Below, in pieces: positions 16,957 to 25,690 of a DNA stretch of 64,000 bases; the stretch's first letter is position 1; each line of letters opens with the position of its first letter. The DNA is taken from contig CAYRYU010000035.1 in assembly GCA_964428355.1 (NCBI GenBank), positions 1 to 64,000 of the forward strand. Reading direction: 5' to 3'. The notes beneath the pieces were generated by a model, which saw only the letters and a list, made by a program, of their open reading frames with translations, did no database searches and was not told where the DNA came from. A program made the translations under genes and the position numbers. The DNA comes from CAYRYU01 sp964428355 (GTDB taxonomy: Bacteria > Muiribacteriota > Ozemobacteria > Ozemobacterales > Ozemobacteraceae).

Positions 16957-17124
16957 ATGGCTGACGAATCGGGCTCCTATAACATCCTTATCGGAACCAT
17001 CCTAGGGACACTGTTGCTGGGGATGCTTGTACTGGTTTTCAAATCCGATTATCGGGTCTCTCAGATAACCCTTTCCAACCAGGACTATTACCCAAACGTC
17101 GAAGTTAAGTCCGACCCCGACTGA
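16957..17124 (+). CDS. Small single-span membrane protein (55 residues)
   Basis: ATG 16957 behind GGGGAA, TGA at 17122-17124, fitting exactly between the preceding gene (9-nt gap) and the GTG of comEC (1-nt gap). It encodes MADESGSYN followed by one hydrophobic helix (ILIGTILGTLLLGMLVLVF) and a 26-residue polar tail. The tight spacing and clean TM profile argue that it is real. I do not recognise it; it may accompany the ComEC channel. Confidence 0.65.
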   Translation: MADESGSYNILIGTILGTLLLGMLVLVFKSDYRVSQITLSNQDYYPNVEVKSDPD

Positions 17125-17125
17125 C

Positions 17126-20100
17126 GTGGCGATTTTCATCATTTTCGTCCTTCTCTACATCTCGGGGATGGGCTCAGTAGTCATCTTCGGGCTTTCGTCA
17201 TCGGTCTTTTTCCTCCTGATCTCGGTTTTTCTGGGCCTTTGCGGGTTCATTCCCTTCTGGCAGAGACATGCTGAAAGGCTCCAATCCGGCGAGATATGGG
17301 AGATTTTCCAGGAAGAGGACTGGTTTCCCATCCTTTCGATCCTCCTTCTCGGGGGGGGCCTGTTTTTCCTGGGGATGTCCAGGTATTCCTTCGCCCTTTC
17401 CACTGATTCCCCGAACCACTTGGACAAGGTGATCGACTCGTCCAACCCCTTCGGGAAGTGGAAGGTTACGGGAAAAGTCGTTGAAGAGCCCACGCTCAAG
17501 AACGATTACCTCGAGGTTCTGATCGAACCGGTCAAGGCTCAGGAGATCATCCGCCAGAGCCCCTTCGAAAAAAAGGGCAAAGGGAGGGGCAAAGGAAAGG
17601 GGAAGGTCCCGAAGTCTTCCAAGAAGCGTCCTGGAAAACCGAAGAAGGGCGGAATCATGGGGGATCCCCCCCCTGAGGAATCGGGCGATTCACAAGAATC
17701 CGAACCCGGGGAGACAGGTGCAACCGAAGGCTCCGCAGAATCGGAACCTGAGGAGCCGCCCGAGATTCCGATCGACGGAGGTCTTGTCCTTGCGCTGGTG
17801 TATGAGGAATCCCCCGCCTATTCGAAGCTCCGGTTCAACCAAGAGGTCGAACTGTCGGGCCATTTTTCCTCGCCCTCAGCCACACGGAACCCCGGAAGCC
17901 TCGATTACCAGAAGACCCTCCGAAACCGCGGGATCTTCCGGACGATCCGGGTCACGGGGAAAACCGGATTCGAAGTCATCTCCGACACCGTTTCGGGCTT
18001 CTTCTGGTACCGCTTCGCCCTCTATCTTCGCGGGGAGTTCCTGAAGATCGTGAAGCAGACCATGCCCTACCCCGAATCGTCTTTCCTTGGGGGAGTGCTT
18101 CTGGGGCTGAAAGGCGGCCTTCCGCAGAGGATCAATACCGAGTTCCGGATGACCGGAGTCTCCCATGTCCTGGCGGTTTCCGGATTGCATGTAACCATCA
18201 TCGCAGGACTCTTCTACGGTATCTTCACTCTTTTCCGCGTTCCCATCAGGATTTTCGCGCCGATCATAGTCTTCTTCCTGTTCACCTTCGCTCTCATCGT
18301 GGGGTGGCCCAGCTCCGCGATCCGCGCAGCCCTCATGAACAGCCTGTTCCTGATCTCGAAAGCCTATCTGAAGGAACTCGGATTCAAGATGTCGATCTTG
18401 TTTTCGCTTTCCGCCGCCGCTTTCTACATTCTTTCCATGTCGCCGTTGCAACTTACGGAACCAGGTTTCGTCCTTTCCGTCATGGCAATCTATTCCCTGG
18501 CCATGTTCACGGAAGTCTCAGAAAACCTGCTTCGAAAGACCCTCCGGGGCGGCGGCCTGTATGTCTCTGCAATAGGAACGGTTCTCTTCTTCATAACCGT
18601 GGTGATCTTCCGGGGAATAGTCCTCCAGGATTGGTTCTTTCCCGGAGCAGGACTCTATTTCCTCGTGCTTCTCTGGGTATCCTCGCGTTTCGCCGAGCGG
18701 TCTTCCTTCCAGAGCGCGGCATTCGAGATGCTTCCCGCCTGGTTGAAGAGTTTCACTTCCGCCCAGGTCGCGATCCTTCTCGCCATGATGGGCCCGCTTT
18801 CGGCCTTCTATTTCGGGAGTTTTTCCCTGGCTTCGCCTGTCGCCAACATGATCGCCATTCCCCTCATCGGCGTGATAGTCCAGCTGGGGATGATCGCCGG
18901 GATCCTCGGATCATTCGTCCCCGTTATCGGCCTCCATCTCGCCCTGTTGATCAATGCCGCAAACTGGGTCGGCGTCAAGTTTTTCCTCGAGATGGCGCAT
19001 TTCTTTTCGGTCCTTATTCCCTTTCCGAAGGTCTCCCAGCCGGGTTTCGGTGCTCTCGCCCTCTACTACATCGTCCTTCACATGGCATTCTATTGGGAAA
19101 CCATCTTCGGCACCTTCTGGGCCTTCGTTGCGGCTGTCAGGGAGCTTTGGGATGACCCCGACTACAAGCTTCCCCTGAGCCTGCTGGGTGCCGTCGTCGC
19201 CGGTTTCCTGTTCTTCGCGGGAGGATTCATCTTCGCCCGGATCGAGCCCCGACCTGATCTCCGGGTTACCCTGCTCGACGTCGGCTTCGGTTCGTCCGTC
19301 CTCGTCGAAAAAGGGGGAAAGACGCTTCTGATCGACGCGGGGTATCGGGACGCATTCTCGGGATATGACGTGGGGGAGAGGGTGATCCTTCCCGCCCTGA
19401 CGGGAAAGTCGAAGCGTTCGCTCGATGCGGTCATCCTGACTTCCTGCCTTCCTGAGAGAATTTCCGGACTTTTCACCGTTCTCGCGAACTTCAAGGTTGG
19501 GAAGATCTACGCCCCGTTCTCCCTTCCCGCCGATGGGAAACCCCTCCCCTTCCCAGATTTCGTAAGGAAATTCTCGCTCGCGGACAGGAAGGTCGAGGAC
19601 GGGCTGAAGGAGAACCGCGCACCCCTTTCCCCACCAAACTTCTATTGGGAGCAGACTTTCGAGTCATACAACCAGCTGGTGAAGGCCGTTGGCGATCGCG
19701 GAATCGGTTTCCAGACGATCGCGGAAGGCGATATCATTCCCGGGTTCGAGAACACGATCCGGATTCTCTATCCGAAAAGGGCCGAGGAAAGGTTCTCCGC
19801 ATACTATGACGGTGCTTTCGTCCAGATCTTTGAAGGGGAGTTCAAGATCGGATACGGACCCGGGAACGCCTACGCCTTTTCCAAAGCTTTCGTCGACATC
19901 CCAAATGTCCTTCTCCTGGGCGATTTGCCCTACCCCATCGATGCTTTCCAGGATTTCTTGCAGAAAATGAAACCTTCCCATCTGGCGATCAGTTTCAGGA
20001 AACCCTCGGGATGGGTCTACGACCGATACTACATGGAAAAACTTCTCACATTCAGGGTTTTCAAGTTCAAGAAAAGCGTCCGGAACATCGACATCCCCTT

Positions 20101-20203
20101 CTTCGAGACCGAAAGGAATGGGGCAGTCCAGATCGATATCTCCAAGGGAAACATGAAGGTCGTTCCCTTCATCCAGGCACCTCCGCGAAGGGAGGCATTC
20201 TGA
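17126..20203 (+). CDS. comEC: ComEC/Rec2-type DNA-uptake channel with degenerate MBL domain
   Basis: 1025 residues from GTG 17126. The N terminus holds membrane helices and a DUF4131-like soluble domain, interrupted at about residues 148-222 by a lysine/glycine-rich then acidic low-complexity insert. The central competence domain (about 310-610) shows the family signature GVSHVLAVSGLHVTIIAGL and many helices. The C-terminal metallo-beta-lactamase-like domain keeps the frame (LDVGFGSSVLVEKGGKTLLIDAG) but the HxHxDH metal motif is replaced by TSCLPERISGL (about 771-781). The channel role is therefore supported, while the intrinsic nuclease is probably dead. A separate intact MBL protein is encoded two genes downstream. 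Confidence 0.85.
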   Translation: MAIFIIFVLLYISGMGSVVIFGLSSSVFFLLISVFLGLCGFIPFWQRHAERLQSGEIWEIFQEEDWFPILSILLLGGGLFFLGMSRYSFALSTDSPNHLDKVIDSSNPFGKWKVTGKVVEEPTLKNDYLEVLIEPVKAQEIIRQSPFEKKGKGRGKGKGKVPKSSKKRPGKPKKGGIMGDPPPEESGDSQESEPGETGATEGSAESEPEEPPEIPIDGGLVLALVYEESPAYSKLRFNQEVELSGHFSSPSATRNPGSLDYQKTLRNRGIFRTIRVTGKTGFEVISDTVSGFFWYRFALYLRGEFLKIVKQTMPYPESSFLGGVLLGLKGGLPQRINTEFRMTGVSHVLAVSGLHVTIIAGLFYGIFTLFRVPIRIFAPIIVFFLFTFALIVGWPSSAIRAALMNSLFLISKAYLKELGFKMSILFSLSAAAFYILSMSPLQLTEPGFVLSVMAIYSLAMFTEVSENLLRKTLRGGGLYVSAIGTVLFFITVVIFRGIVLQDWFFPGAGLYFLVLLWVSSRFAERSSFQSAAFEMLPAWLKSFTSAQVAILLAMMGPLSAFYFGSFSLASPVANMIAIPLIGVIVQLGMIAGILGSFVPVIGLHLALLINAANWVGVKFFLEMAHFFSVLIPFPKVSQPGFGALALYYIVLHMAFYWETIFGTFWAFVAAVRELWDDPDYKLPLSLLGAVVAGFLFFAGGFIFARIEPRPDLRVTLLDVGFGSSVLVEKGGKTLLIDAGYRDAFSGYDVGERVILPALTGKSKRSLDAVILTSCLPERISGLFTVLANFKVGKIYAPFSLPADGKPLPFPDFVRKFSLADRKVEDGLKENRAPLSPPNFYWEQTFESYNQLVKAVGDRGIGFQTIAEGDIIPGFENTIRILYPKRAEERFSAYYDGAFVQIFEGEFKIGYGPGNAYAFSKAFVDIPNVLLLGDLPYPIDAFQDFLQKMKPSHLAISFRKPSGWVYDRYYMEKLLTFRVFKFKKSVRNIDIPFFETERNGAVQIDISKGNMKVVPFIQAPPRREAF

Positions 20204-20207
20204 CCGG

Positions 20208-20822
20208 ATGACCAGGCCCGAGAAGCTCACGTTCCTCGCCCTCGGACTCCTCCTGGCACTCGGGGTTGTCCTGAACCTCACCAAGTTCCAGGCCCGGGTG
20301 GCAAGCAACAGGGCTCTGGAAGCCGAAATCCGGAAGATCGGTGAGATCACCCCGAAAAACGCTCTTTCCAAGGGAGAGGAAGTCCTCGATGATGAACCCG
20401 ACGACGGGTCGAAGATAAACGTCAACACCGCCACCGTTGCCGAACTCGACGCCCTCCCAGGCGTCGGAAAGACCATGGCCGAAAGGATAGTCGATTTCGT
20501 GAAGGCCAACGGTCCGCTGAAGAAATTCTCCGAGCTCCAGAAGGTCGAAGGCCTGTCCGGGAAGAAACTCGACAACCTCAAAAGGTCGCTGGCCGTTCGG
20601 CCGGTCGGCGCAGCCCCGGCAAGCCCGAGGAAGTTGAACCTGAACTTCGCCACGGAAAAGGAACTGGACGCGTTGCCCGGGGTGGGCAAGGGAATCGCAA
20701 AGGCGATAATCAAGCTTCGCAACGACAAGGGCGGGTTCCGCTCGCTCGAGGATCTCCAGGATGTCACGGGGCTCACCGAGGCTAAATTCGACAAGTTCAA
20801 GGATTTGGTGGAAGTTAGATGA
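20208..20822 (+). CDS. comEA: ComEA-like membrane-anchored DNA-binding protein with two HhH modules
   Basis: 204 residues. One N-terminal membrane anchor (about 7-25), a spacer, then two helix-hairpin-helix modules: INVNTATVAELDALPGVGKTMA (from 70) and LNLNFATEKELDALPGVGKGIA (from 143). ComEA proteins hold incoming double-stranded DNA outside the cytoplasmic membrane and usually carry one such pair of hairpins; the internal duplication may raise affinity or span. It starts 4 nt after comEC and overlaps the next gene by 4 nt (ATGA). Confidence 0.85.
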   Translation: MTRPEKLTFLALGLLLALGVVLNLTKFQARVASNRALEAEIRKIGEITPKNALSKGEEVLDDEPDDGSKINVNTATVAELDALPGVGKTMAERIVDFVKANGPLKKFSELQKVEGLSGKKLDNLKRSLAVRPVGAAPASPRKLNLNFATEKELDALPGVGKGIAKAIIKLRNDKGGFRSLEDLQDVTGLTEAKFDKFKDLVEVR

Positions 20823-21805
20823 CTGACGATCCCGAAAACGTTTCTCCCGGCTCGGATTACGGGTTCAAGGGGAAATCCTTCGATTCGAACCCGATGCGGG
20901 GCATCCTCGTCTTCTTGACGATCCTGGTCATCATCGTCTGGACCGTTTTCCTGAGCCCGGACCAGGCCGGAATCCTTCCGGCCCCTTTCCGACGGGAGCT
21001 CCAGATCGATTTCGTGAACGTGGGCCAGGGGGACTGCATCCTTGTCCGCACCCCGAAGGGCAGGAACTACCTGATCGACGGGGGGATCAACGTCCCGCCC
21101 GGCCAGGCCAGACGCGAGAACCGCGAACTCGCATACGATTTCCTCCGAAAAAAGGGGATCACGCGCCTGGATGGGGTCGTCGTCACCCACCCCCATAACG
21201 ACCATCTCGGAGGCTTGATCCCCGTCCTCCGTACCTACCCGATCGGGTACCTTTTGGAATGCGGGGCCGTCTTCAACACTGCTACCTTCGAGGATATGAA
21301 GGCGATCTGCGAGAAGCGCCGGATCAAGCGCGTGGCTCCGGAACCCGGGGAGGTCCTCGATTGGGGAGACGAACTCTTCGTTCAGGTCCTCCATCCCGAG
21401 AAGGTTGACAAATCGGAGGAGTTCTCGGCCCTCAACAACATGTCCATCGTGCTCCAGATTCGTTACGGGAAGGTTTCCGTGATGCTGTCGGGTGACATCG
21501 AAACCGAAGCGGAGCAGGAAGTGATGCGTTACGGGACAGGGATCCGCTCCCAGATCCTTAAACTCCCACACCATGGCAGCGACACCAGCATTCACGAACC
21601 TTTCATAAAAATGGTCAATCCCGCCGACGGGGTGATCCAGGTTGGAAAAGGCAACCCCTTCGGCCACCCCAAGGCCAAAGCCCTTGACCTGTACCGATCT
21701 CTCGGTATCCCGCTTCTACGAACCGACCGGAACGGGAACATCAGCCTCAGGATCGGTGGGAAGGACCCCAAGGATTATTCATTTGAGGTTGACCACGAAG
21801 TGTGA
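20819..21805 (+). CDS. Membrane-anchored MBL-fold hydrolase resembling the ComEC C-terminal domain
   Basis: 328 residues. A single TM segment (about 28-45) is followed by a complete metallo-beta-lactamase domain of the ComEC/Rec2 type: IDFVNVGQGDCILVRTPKG (63-81), metal motif T123-H-P-H126-N-D128-H129, LSGDIE and LPHHGS. All metal ligands that are missing in the neighbouring ComEC are present here. I infer that it degrades one strand of incoming DNA in trans. Translation is coupled to comEA by an ATGA overlap. Confidence 0.85.
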   Translation: MTDDPENVSPGSDYGFKGKSFDSNPMRGILVFLTILVIIVWTVFLSPDQAGILPAPFRRELQIDFVNVGQGDCILVRTPKGRNYLIDGGINVPPGQARRENRELAYDFLRKKGITRLDGVVVTHPHNDHLGGLIPVLRTYPIGYLLECGAVFNTATFEDMKAICEKRRIKRVAPEPGEVLDWGDELFVQVLHPEKVDKSEEFSALNNMSIVLQIRYGKVSVMLSGDIETEAEQEVMRYGTGIRSQILKLPHHGSDTSIHEPFIKMVNPADGVIQVGKGNPFGHPKAKALDLYRSLGIPLLRTDRNGNISLRIGGKDPKDYSFEVDHEV

Positions 21806-21849
21806 CATCACTATACTGACTCAAAAGAATCCCCCCTGAAAGGAAATCT

Positions 21850-23131
21850 ATGCAGGAAGCCGTCCTAATGAAGAACCTCCCGAAAGCCCTGGAGCCCCAC
21901 AAATCCCAATGGGACAAGATCCATTCCGGGAACACCGATGTCGCGAAGATCGTGGACTCAGTAGGGAAGCCGTCCGGCAAAGCCATGATCTTCAGTCACG
22001 ATGATCCTGACGGGATCACCAGCGGCCTCATCTTCAAACGGATGCTGATCAAGAAGGGGTGGAAAGCCGAACTCTACATGCCCCCGGGATTCCTGTTGCA
22101 ACCTTCCCAGTTCGAGGAGGCTCTCAAAGCGCATCCTGACACCAAGGCGATTTTCATCCTCGACAAGGGAACGCTTGCCCCCTACACGGAATTTGGGAAA
22201 CGCCTCCCGGTAACGATCGTCGACCATCATCCGACTCCGTCCGCTCCGACCGGATGCGTGGTTTTCAACCCAAGCCTGGAGAAATACACCCCCTGTTCCA
22301 CGTCCCTCCTCGCCCACGGGATCTCCACGCTCGCCGGCACCCGTGATCCCTTCGACGATTTTCTCTGCCTGGTGGGGTTGAAAGGGGACTGGGCGATTGA
22401 GCCTGTCAAGGGCATTCTGGTGGACATGGCGAAGCCCTTCTTCCTCGAATACGGAGTCCGGTTCAAGAACCTCATGACCATGGTCCAGGAACGTCCGACG
22501 ATGTTCGACGCCGAACAANNNNNNNNNNNNNNNNNNNNNNNNNNNNNNNNNNNNNNNNNNNNNNNNNNNNNNNNNNNNNNNNNNNNNNNNNNNNNNNNNN
22601 NNNNNNNNNNNNNNNNNNTTCTTCCTGAAAGACTGGGAAAGCGCCGACCGCCTCCTGGATTCCAGCCTTCGTTTGATGACCCTCGAGGAAACAGGGATCT
22701 ACCTTTTCGTCGGAGGGAAGGTCCCACTTCTTCCGATGATCGGCTCGATCAAGCTTTTCGGCCTCAAGGAGGCATTCGGTGACAAGACCGGCCAGATCAT
22801 AATGGTCAGCGCGGTTTCGAGGGATTACACCCACGTCTCGGTCAGAGGCACGGGAGACCGGGTTCATTCCGGAAAGATCTGCGGGTTGATGGAGCGGACG
22901 CTCCAGGCGAATTTCCCCGAACTAAAAGACAAGATCAGCGGAGGAGGCCACCCCCGGGCCGCTGAATGCACGGTCAAGACGGACCGGCTTCCCTTCCACA
23001 AGGTCCTCTCCCAGCTGCTCTCCCATCTGGGAGAAATGTCGGAGGCCGATGCCGCAGCCAAAAAGGGGAAGCTCCCCCCCGACCGGCAAAAACGCGCACT
23101 GGAACTTGGCCTGGAGTACCTTTCCCAATAA
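21850..23131 (+). CDS. DHH/DHHA1-family phosphoesterase, interrupted by an assembly gap
   Basis: The ATG at 21850 follows AAGGAAATCT. The N-terminal part (223 residues) has the DHH domain: FSHDDPDGITSG (48-59), FILDKGT (102-108) and D125-H126-H127. After the N gap (22519-22618) the frame changes from 1 to 2 because the gap length is arbitrary. The C-terminal 170 residues include the DHHA1 substrate-binding motif GGGHPRAAE. RecJ, NrnA and related DHH proteins remove nucleotides from DNA or short RNA using Mn2+. Position in the comEC operon and next to a polynucleotide kinase supports a nucleic-acid substrate. Confidence 0.85.
22519..22618. other. Assembly gap (100 N) inside the DHH gene
   Basis: Exactly 100 N, a conventional placeholder. 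The coding frame before (1) and after (2) disagree, so the true missing length is not 100 bases modulo 3. No flanking duplication is visible. Confidence 0.95.
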
Positions 23132-23152
23132 CGCAGTCGAAAGGACGTCAAA

Positions 23153-23572
23153 ATGACCTTCAAGGAAACAGATTTTCCTGGACTTCTGAAATCGCTGAAA
23201 ACGCTCATCGCCGAGGAAAAGGACCCGAACCTCGTGCGCGCCGTCGTTGAGCAGCTCATCAAGATGTATGAGGACATCCCGCTGTACCCCGGCATCGCCA
23301 ACATGTGCTTCAAGGGGGTGACCAAGGCGATCGATCCGAAAACGCTTACCACGGGGCAAAAGGTATTCATCAGGAACGGCGACGACTTCTACTTCGGGAC
23401 CGTCGTCCGAAAGGGCTCGGATGGTGTATCCCTGAAGAACGCCAAGGCAGTGACCTCCGAGGACGAGTTGGAGGTCGATTTCAAAGAGATGGACCGGATA
23501 ACAGTGATCAACGACAAGATCCTCGATGAAACCTGGCCCTCCCTCGTTTTCGAAAAGGAAAAGAAACGATGA
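23153..23572 (+). CDS. Conserved-looking hypothetical protein in the comEC/kinase operon
   Basis: 139 residues; ATG 23153 behind AAGGACGTCAAA, ending in an ATGA overlap with the kinase gene. The N-terminal half is helical and charged (LLKSLKTLIAEEKDPNLVRAVVEQLIKMYEDI). The second half is beta-like, TTGQKVFIRNGDDFYFGTVVRKGSDGVSLKNAKAV, compatible with a small SH3/KOW-type barrel. I do not recognise the family. Coupling to the kinase suggests a partner of it. Confidence 0.75.
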   Translation: MTFKETDFPGLLKSLKTLIAEEKDPNLVRAVVEQLIKMYEDIPLYPGIANMCFKGVTKAIDPKTLTTGQKVFIRNGDDFYFGTVVRKGSDGVSLKNAKAVTSEDELEVDFKEMDRITVINDKILDETWPSLVFEKEKKR

Positions 23573-24834
23573 ACCAATCGACTTTCAACAAGGACGATTT
23601 CTACCTTCTTGTCGGTCCCGCCAGGCTCTCCGTCATTTCCGGGGAGGTGGAGGTCATCGCGGCGAAGATACCCGCGGGCAGGTCACTCAACGTCCCGGCC
23701 GGAAAACGTGTTCCGGTAAAGGCGCTCGAGCAGACCGTCCTGGAAATCGAAGCCCCTCCCGAGAACCTCTCGAAAATGGAGGCGAGCTCCATCCCGGCGG
23801 AATGGGACGAGCTTGCCCAGCGCGTAATCAAGGAACGCCAGGCCGGAAAACTTTATTCGATCATTGTCATGGGTGAAGTCGACACCGGCAAGACATTTTT
23901 CAGCACCTATCTTGCCAACAGGCTCGTTGGCAATCTTGGCCGAACCGCTATCCTCGATTGCGATACCGGCCAGTCGGACATCGGCCCTCCGGGAGCATTC
24001 GGAATGCTCGTCATGAAGGAGCCCGTAGTGTTCCTTACCGAGGAAGCCCCGACATATCTTTATCTCCTGGGGGCGCACTCCCCGGGGCTCCATTTCCTTC
24101 CCGCCATGACGGGACTCAACGCAATGCTGAACAAGGCCCGGGACAACGCCGACGTCCTGATCATCGACACGACGGGATGGGTCCAGGGGGACGGCGGCCG
24201 GGCGATCAAGAAGGCCAAACTCGACCTGGTCAACCCCGACATGGTCGTGCTCATGCAACGCGGAACTGAGCTCGAACACCTGGTCAAGCACCTCGTAGCG
24301 CTCGCTCCGGAAAAGATCGTCAGGCTTCCGGTTTCCAAGAAGGCTTCGCCCACCTCCCAGATGGAGAGGAAAAGCCTTCGGGAGCTGGTCAGCACCCGTT
24401 ATTTCAAGGATGCGAAGATTATCGAGATCCCATTCAAGCAGGTTTTCACCGACAGATGTTACTTTCTGACCGGAACCCCGATCAACCTCGAAGGAACCCT
24501 CCATGCTGAGCGCCTCTCGGGTTGGGAGGGAACCCTCGTGGTCACCAGCGGCCCGTTGATCCCCGAAATCACCAAGGGCTGGCCCACCGACCTCGGGATG
24601 ATCAAGAACTTCATCTCGGGTGAAGAAAAAGGGCTGATGGTCTCGCTTCTCGACGAAAACCTCGACGCCATGGCAATCGGACGGTTGGAGGGGATCGATT
24701 TCCTCAACAACGTTTTCCGGATCCGCGCTCCGTTGAAGCCCTCCCCCCTCAAAGTCCGCGGAATCGAGTTCGGTTCCCTGAAACTCAATGAGAAAGGCGA
24801 GGAAGCAGGGTTCATCGAACCGGGCAACATCTGA
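23569..24834 (+). CDS. Clp1/Grc3-type polynucleotide 5'-kinase-like protein
   Basis: 421 residues. The three-part Clp1/Nol9/Grc3 layout is visible: an N-terminal beta domain (1-65), a P-loop kinase core and a C-terminal beta domain (about 300-421). Core motifs: Walker A GEVDTGKT (102-109), the lid-side signature LDCDTGQSDIGPPG (129-142), LYLLGAHSPGLHF, and Walker B IIDTTGW (198-204). Eukaryotic and archaeal members phosphorylate 5'-OH ends of RNA or DNA; bacterial members are less familiar. Next to a DHH exonuclease it suggests paired 5'-end phosphorylation and degradation. Last gene of the operon, followed by a strong hairpin. Confidence 0.8.
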   Translation: MNQSTFNKDDFYLLVGPARLSVISGEVEVIAAKIPAGRSLNVPAGKRVPVKALEQTVLEIEAPPENLSKMEASSIPAEWDELAQRVIKERQAGKLYSIIVMGEVDTGKTFFSTYLANRLVGNLGRTAILDCDTGQSDIGPPGAFGMLVMKEPVVFLTEEAPTYLYLLGAHSPGLHFLPAMTGLNAMLNKARDNADVLIIDTTGWVQGDGGRAIKKAKLDLVNPDMVVLMQRGTELEHLVKHLVALAPEKIVRLPVSKKASPTSQMERKSLRELVSTRYFKDAKIIEIPFKQVFTDRCYFLTGTPINLEGTLHAERLSGWEGTLVVTSGPLIPEITKGWPTDLGMIKNFISGEEKGLMVSLLDENLDAMAIGRLEGIDFLNNVFRIRAPLKPSPLKVRGIEFGSLKLNEKGEEAGFIEPGNI

Positions 24835-24877
24835 GCGTCTTCGCCCTCTACTCTTCGCCAAAACCGGCATGAAAGCC

Positions 24878-24911
24878 ACCGGGGCGGTTCTCACGAACCG
24901 CCCCGGTCCTT
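24878..24911 (+). terminator. Terminator hairpin of the 16-25 kb operon
   Basis: A perfect 13-bp stem (24878-24890 / 24895-24907, ACCGGGGCGGTTC) with a TCAC loop is followed by CCTTT. The T-run is weak, but the stem is very stable and sits between convergent genes. Confidence 0.75.
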
Positions 24912-24952
24912 TCGGGCAGGTCTACCCTGTTTTCGCCATCAACCTTTCGTTT

Positions 24953-25690
24953 TCATCTTTCCGCCAGTGCAAGGTACCGACGGTCATCGCTCTCGCGCGG
25001 AAGATCCAGGATCTCCCACATTCCGTCTTTTGCCGATGCGGAGTTCCACACCCACTGCCCCGTTTCATCACGCGTGAATTCCCAGATTTCCGACCGGACG
25101 CGCGGTCTGGTCACCTCATCCGCTCCCCTCTCTCCGGAACGCAAAACGACTCCGCCCGTGTCGGGGTCCACGAGAAAATCCGTCAGCGTGAAGGTGACCA
25201 GAAGGAAGATCCGGTCGAACAGATGACCGTCCCGATCGAGTATCCCCACGATTTTTGTCTGATGCAGTTCCGGGTCCTGAAGGACGTTTTTCCAACCTTG
25301 AAGCCGGTTTTTCCGGAGTTCGTCCTCGAGACGGGCGAACATCCTGGGTGAAAGGCGGGAACCGGCGGCATCCATGCTCCCTCTCCGCCTTGCCGCCACG
25401 ACTTCGTGGAAGGTGTCCGAAACGGTCTTCAGAATGTGGTTCTCCGACCATCCTGCTTCGGTTTTTTCCAGGTCGGAAATCAGGACGGAGATCCGCTTTA
25501 GGCGGTCAGCAAGCATCAGGTCCCGGAACCGGACAACGATCACGAGAATGACCATGCTCGCGAGTCCCAGGAAGCCCGCGGCGAGAAGGTTCTCTCCGCC
25601 ATCGGCACGGGCCGGGGTGGAAAGCGCCATCCACATCAAAATGGTGGTCGAAAAAAACCTTTCCCAGCTGCTGGCTTCATTTTCCCGCAT
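24953..25690 (-). CDS. Tim44-like domain membrane protein
   Basis: 245 residues; ATG 25690 is preferred because GGAG lies 6 nt upstream, whereas an ATG two codons earlier is too close. An N-terminal hydrophobic stretch (MALSTPARA) looks like a signal and is followed by a TM segment (LLAAGFLGLASMVILVIVV). The soluble part matches the Tim44-like pattern in layout: an amphipathic helix pair, LSPRMFARLEDELRKNRLQGWKN, a beta region ending in a conserved-looking W (RSEIWEFTRDETGQWVW). Related domains bind membranes and other proteins. The substrate is unknown. It is convergent with the kinase operon. Confidence 0.65.
   Translation of the reverse strand: MRENEASSWERFFSTTILMWMALSTPARADGGENLLAAGFLGLASMVILVIVVRFRDLMLADRLKRISVLISDLEKTEAGWSENHILKTVSDTFHEVVAARRRGSMDAAGSRLSPRMFARLEDELRKNRLQGWKNVLQDPELHQTKIVGILDRDGHLFDRIFLLVTFTLTDFLVDPDTGGVVLRSGERGADEVTRPRVRSEIWEFTRDETGQWVWNSASAKDGMWEILDLPRESDDRRYLALAER

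Noticed and set aside
19664..21667. 667-residue minus-strand ORF opposite comEC, comEA and the MBL gene
   Set aside because: Antisense of three well-recognised genes with overlapping starts and stops; no domain content.
24953..25690. Calling the Tim44-like protein a mitochondrial-type import subunit
   Set aside because: Tim44-like domains are widespread in bacteria; only the domain resemblance is supported, not an import role.
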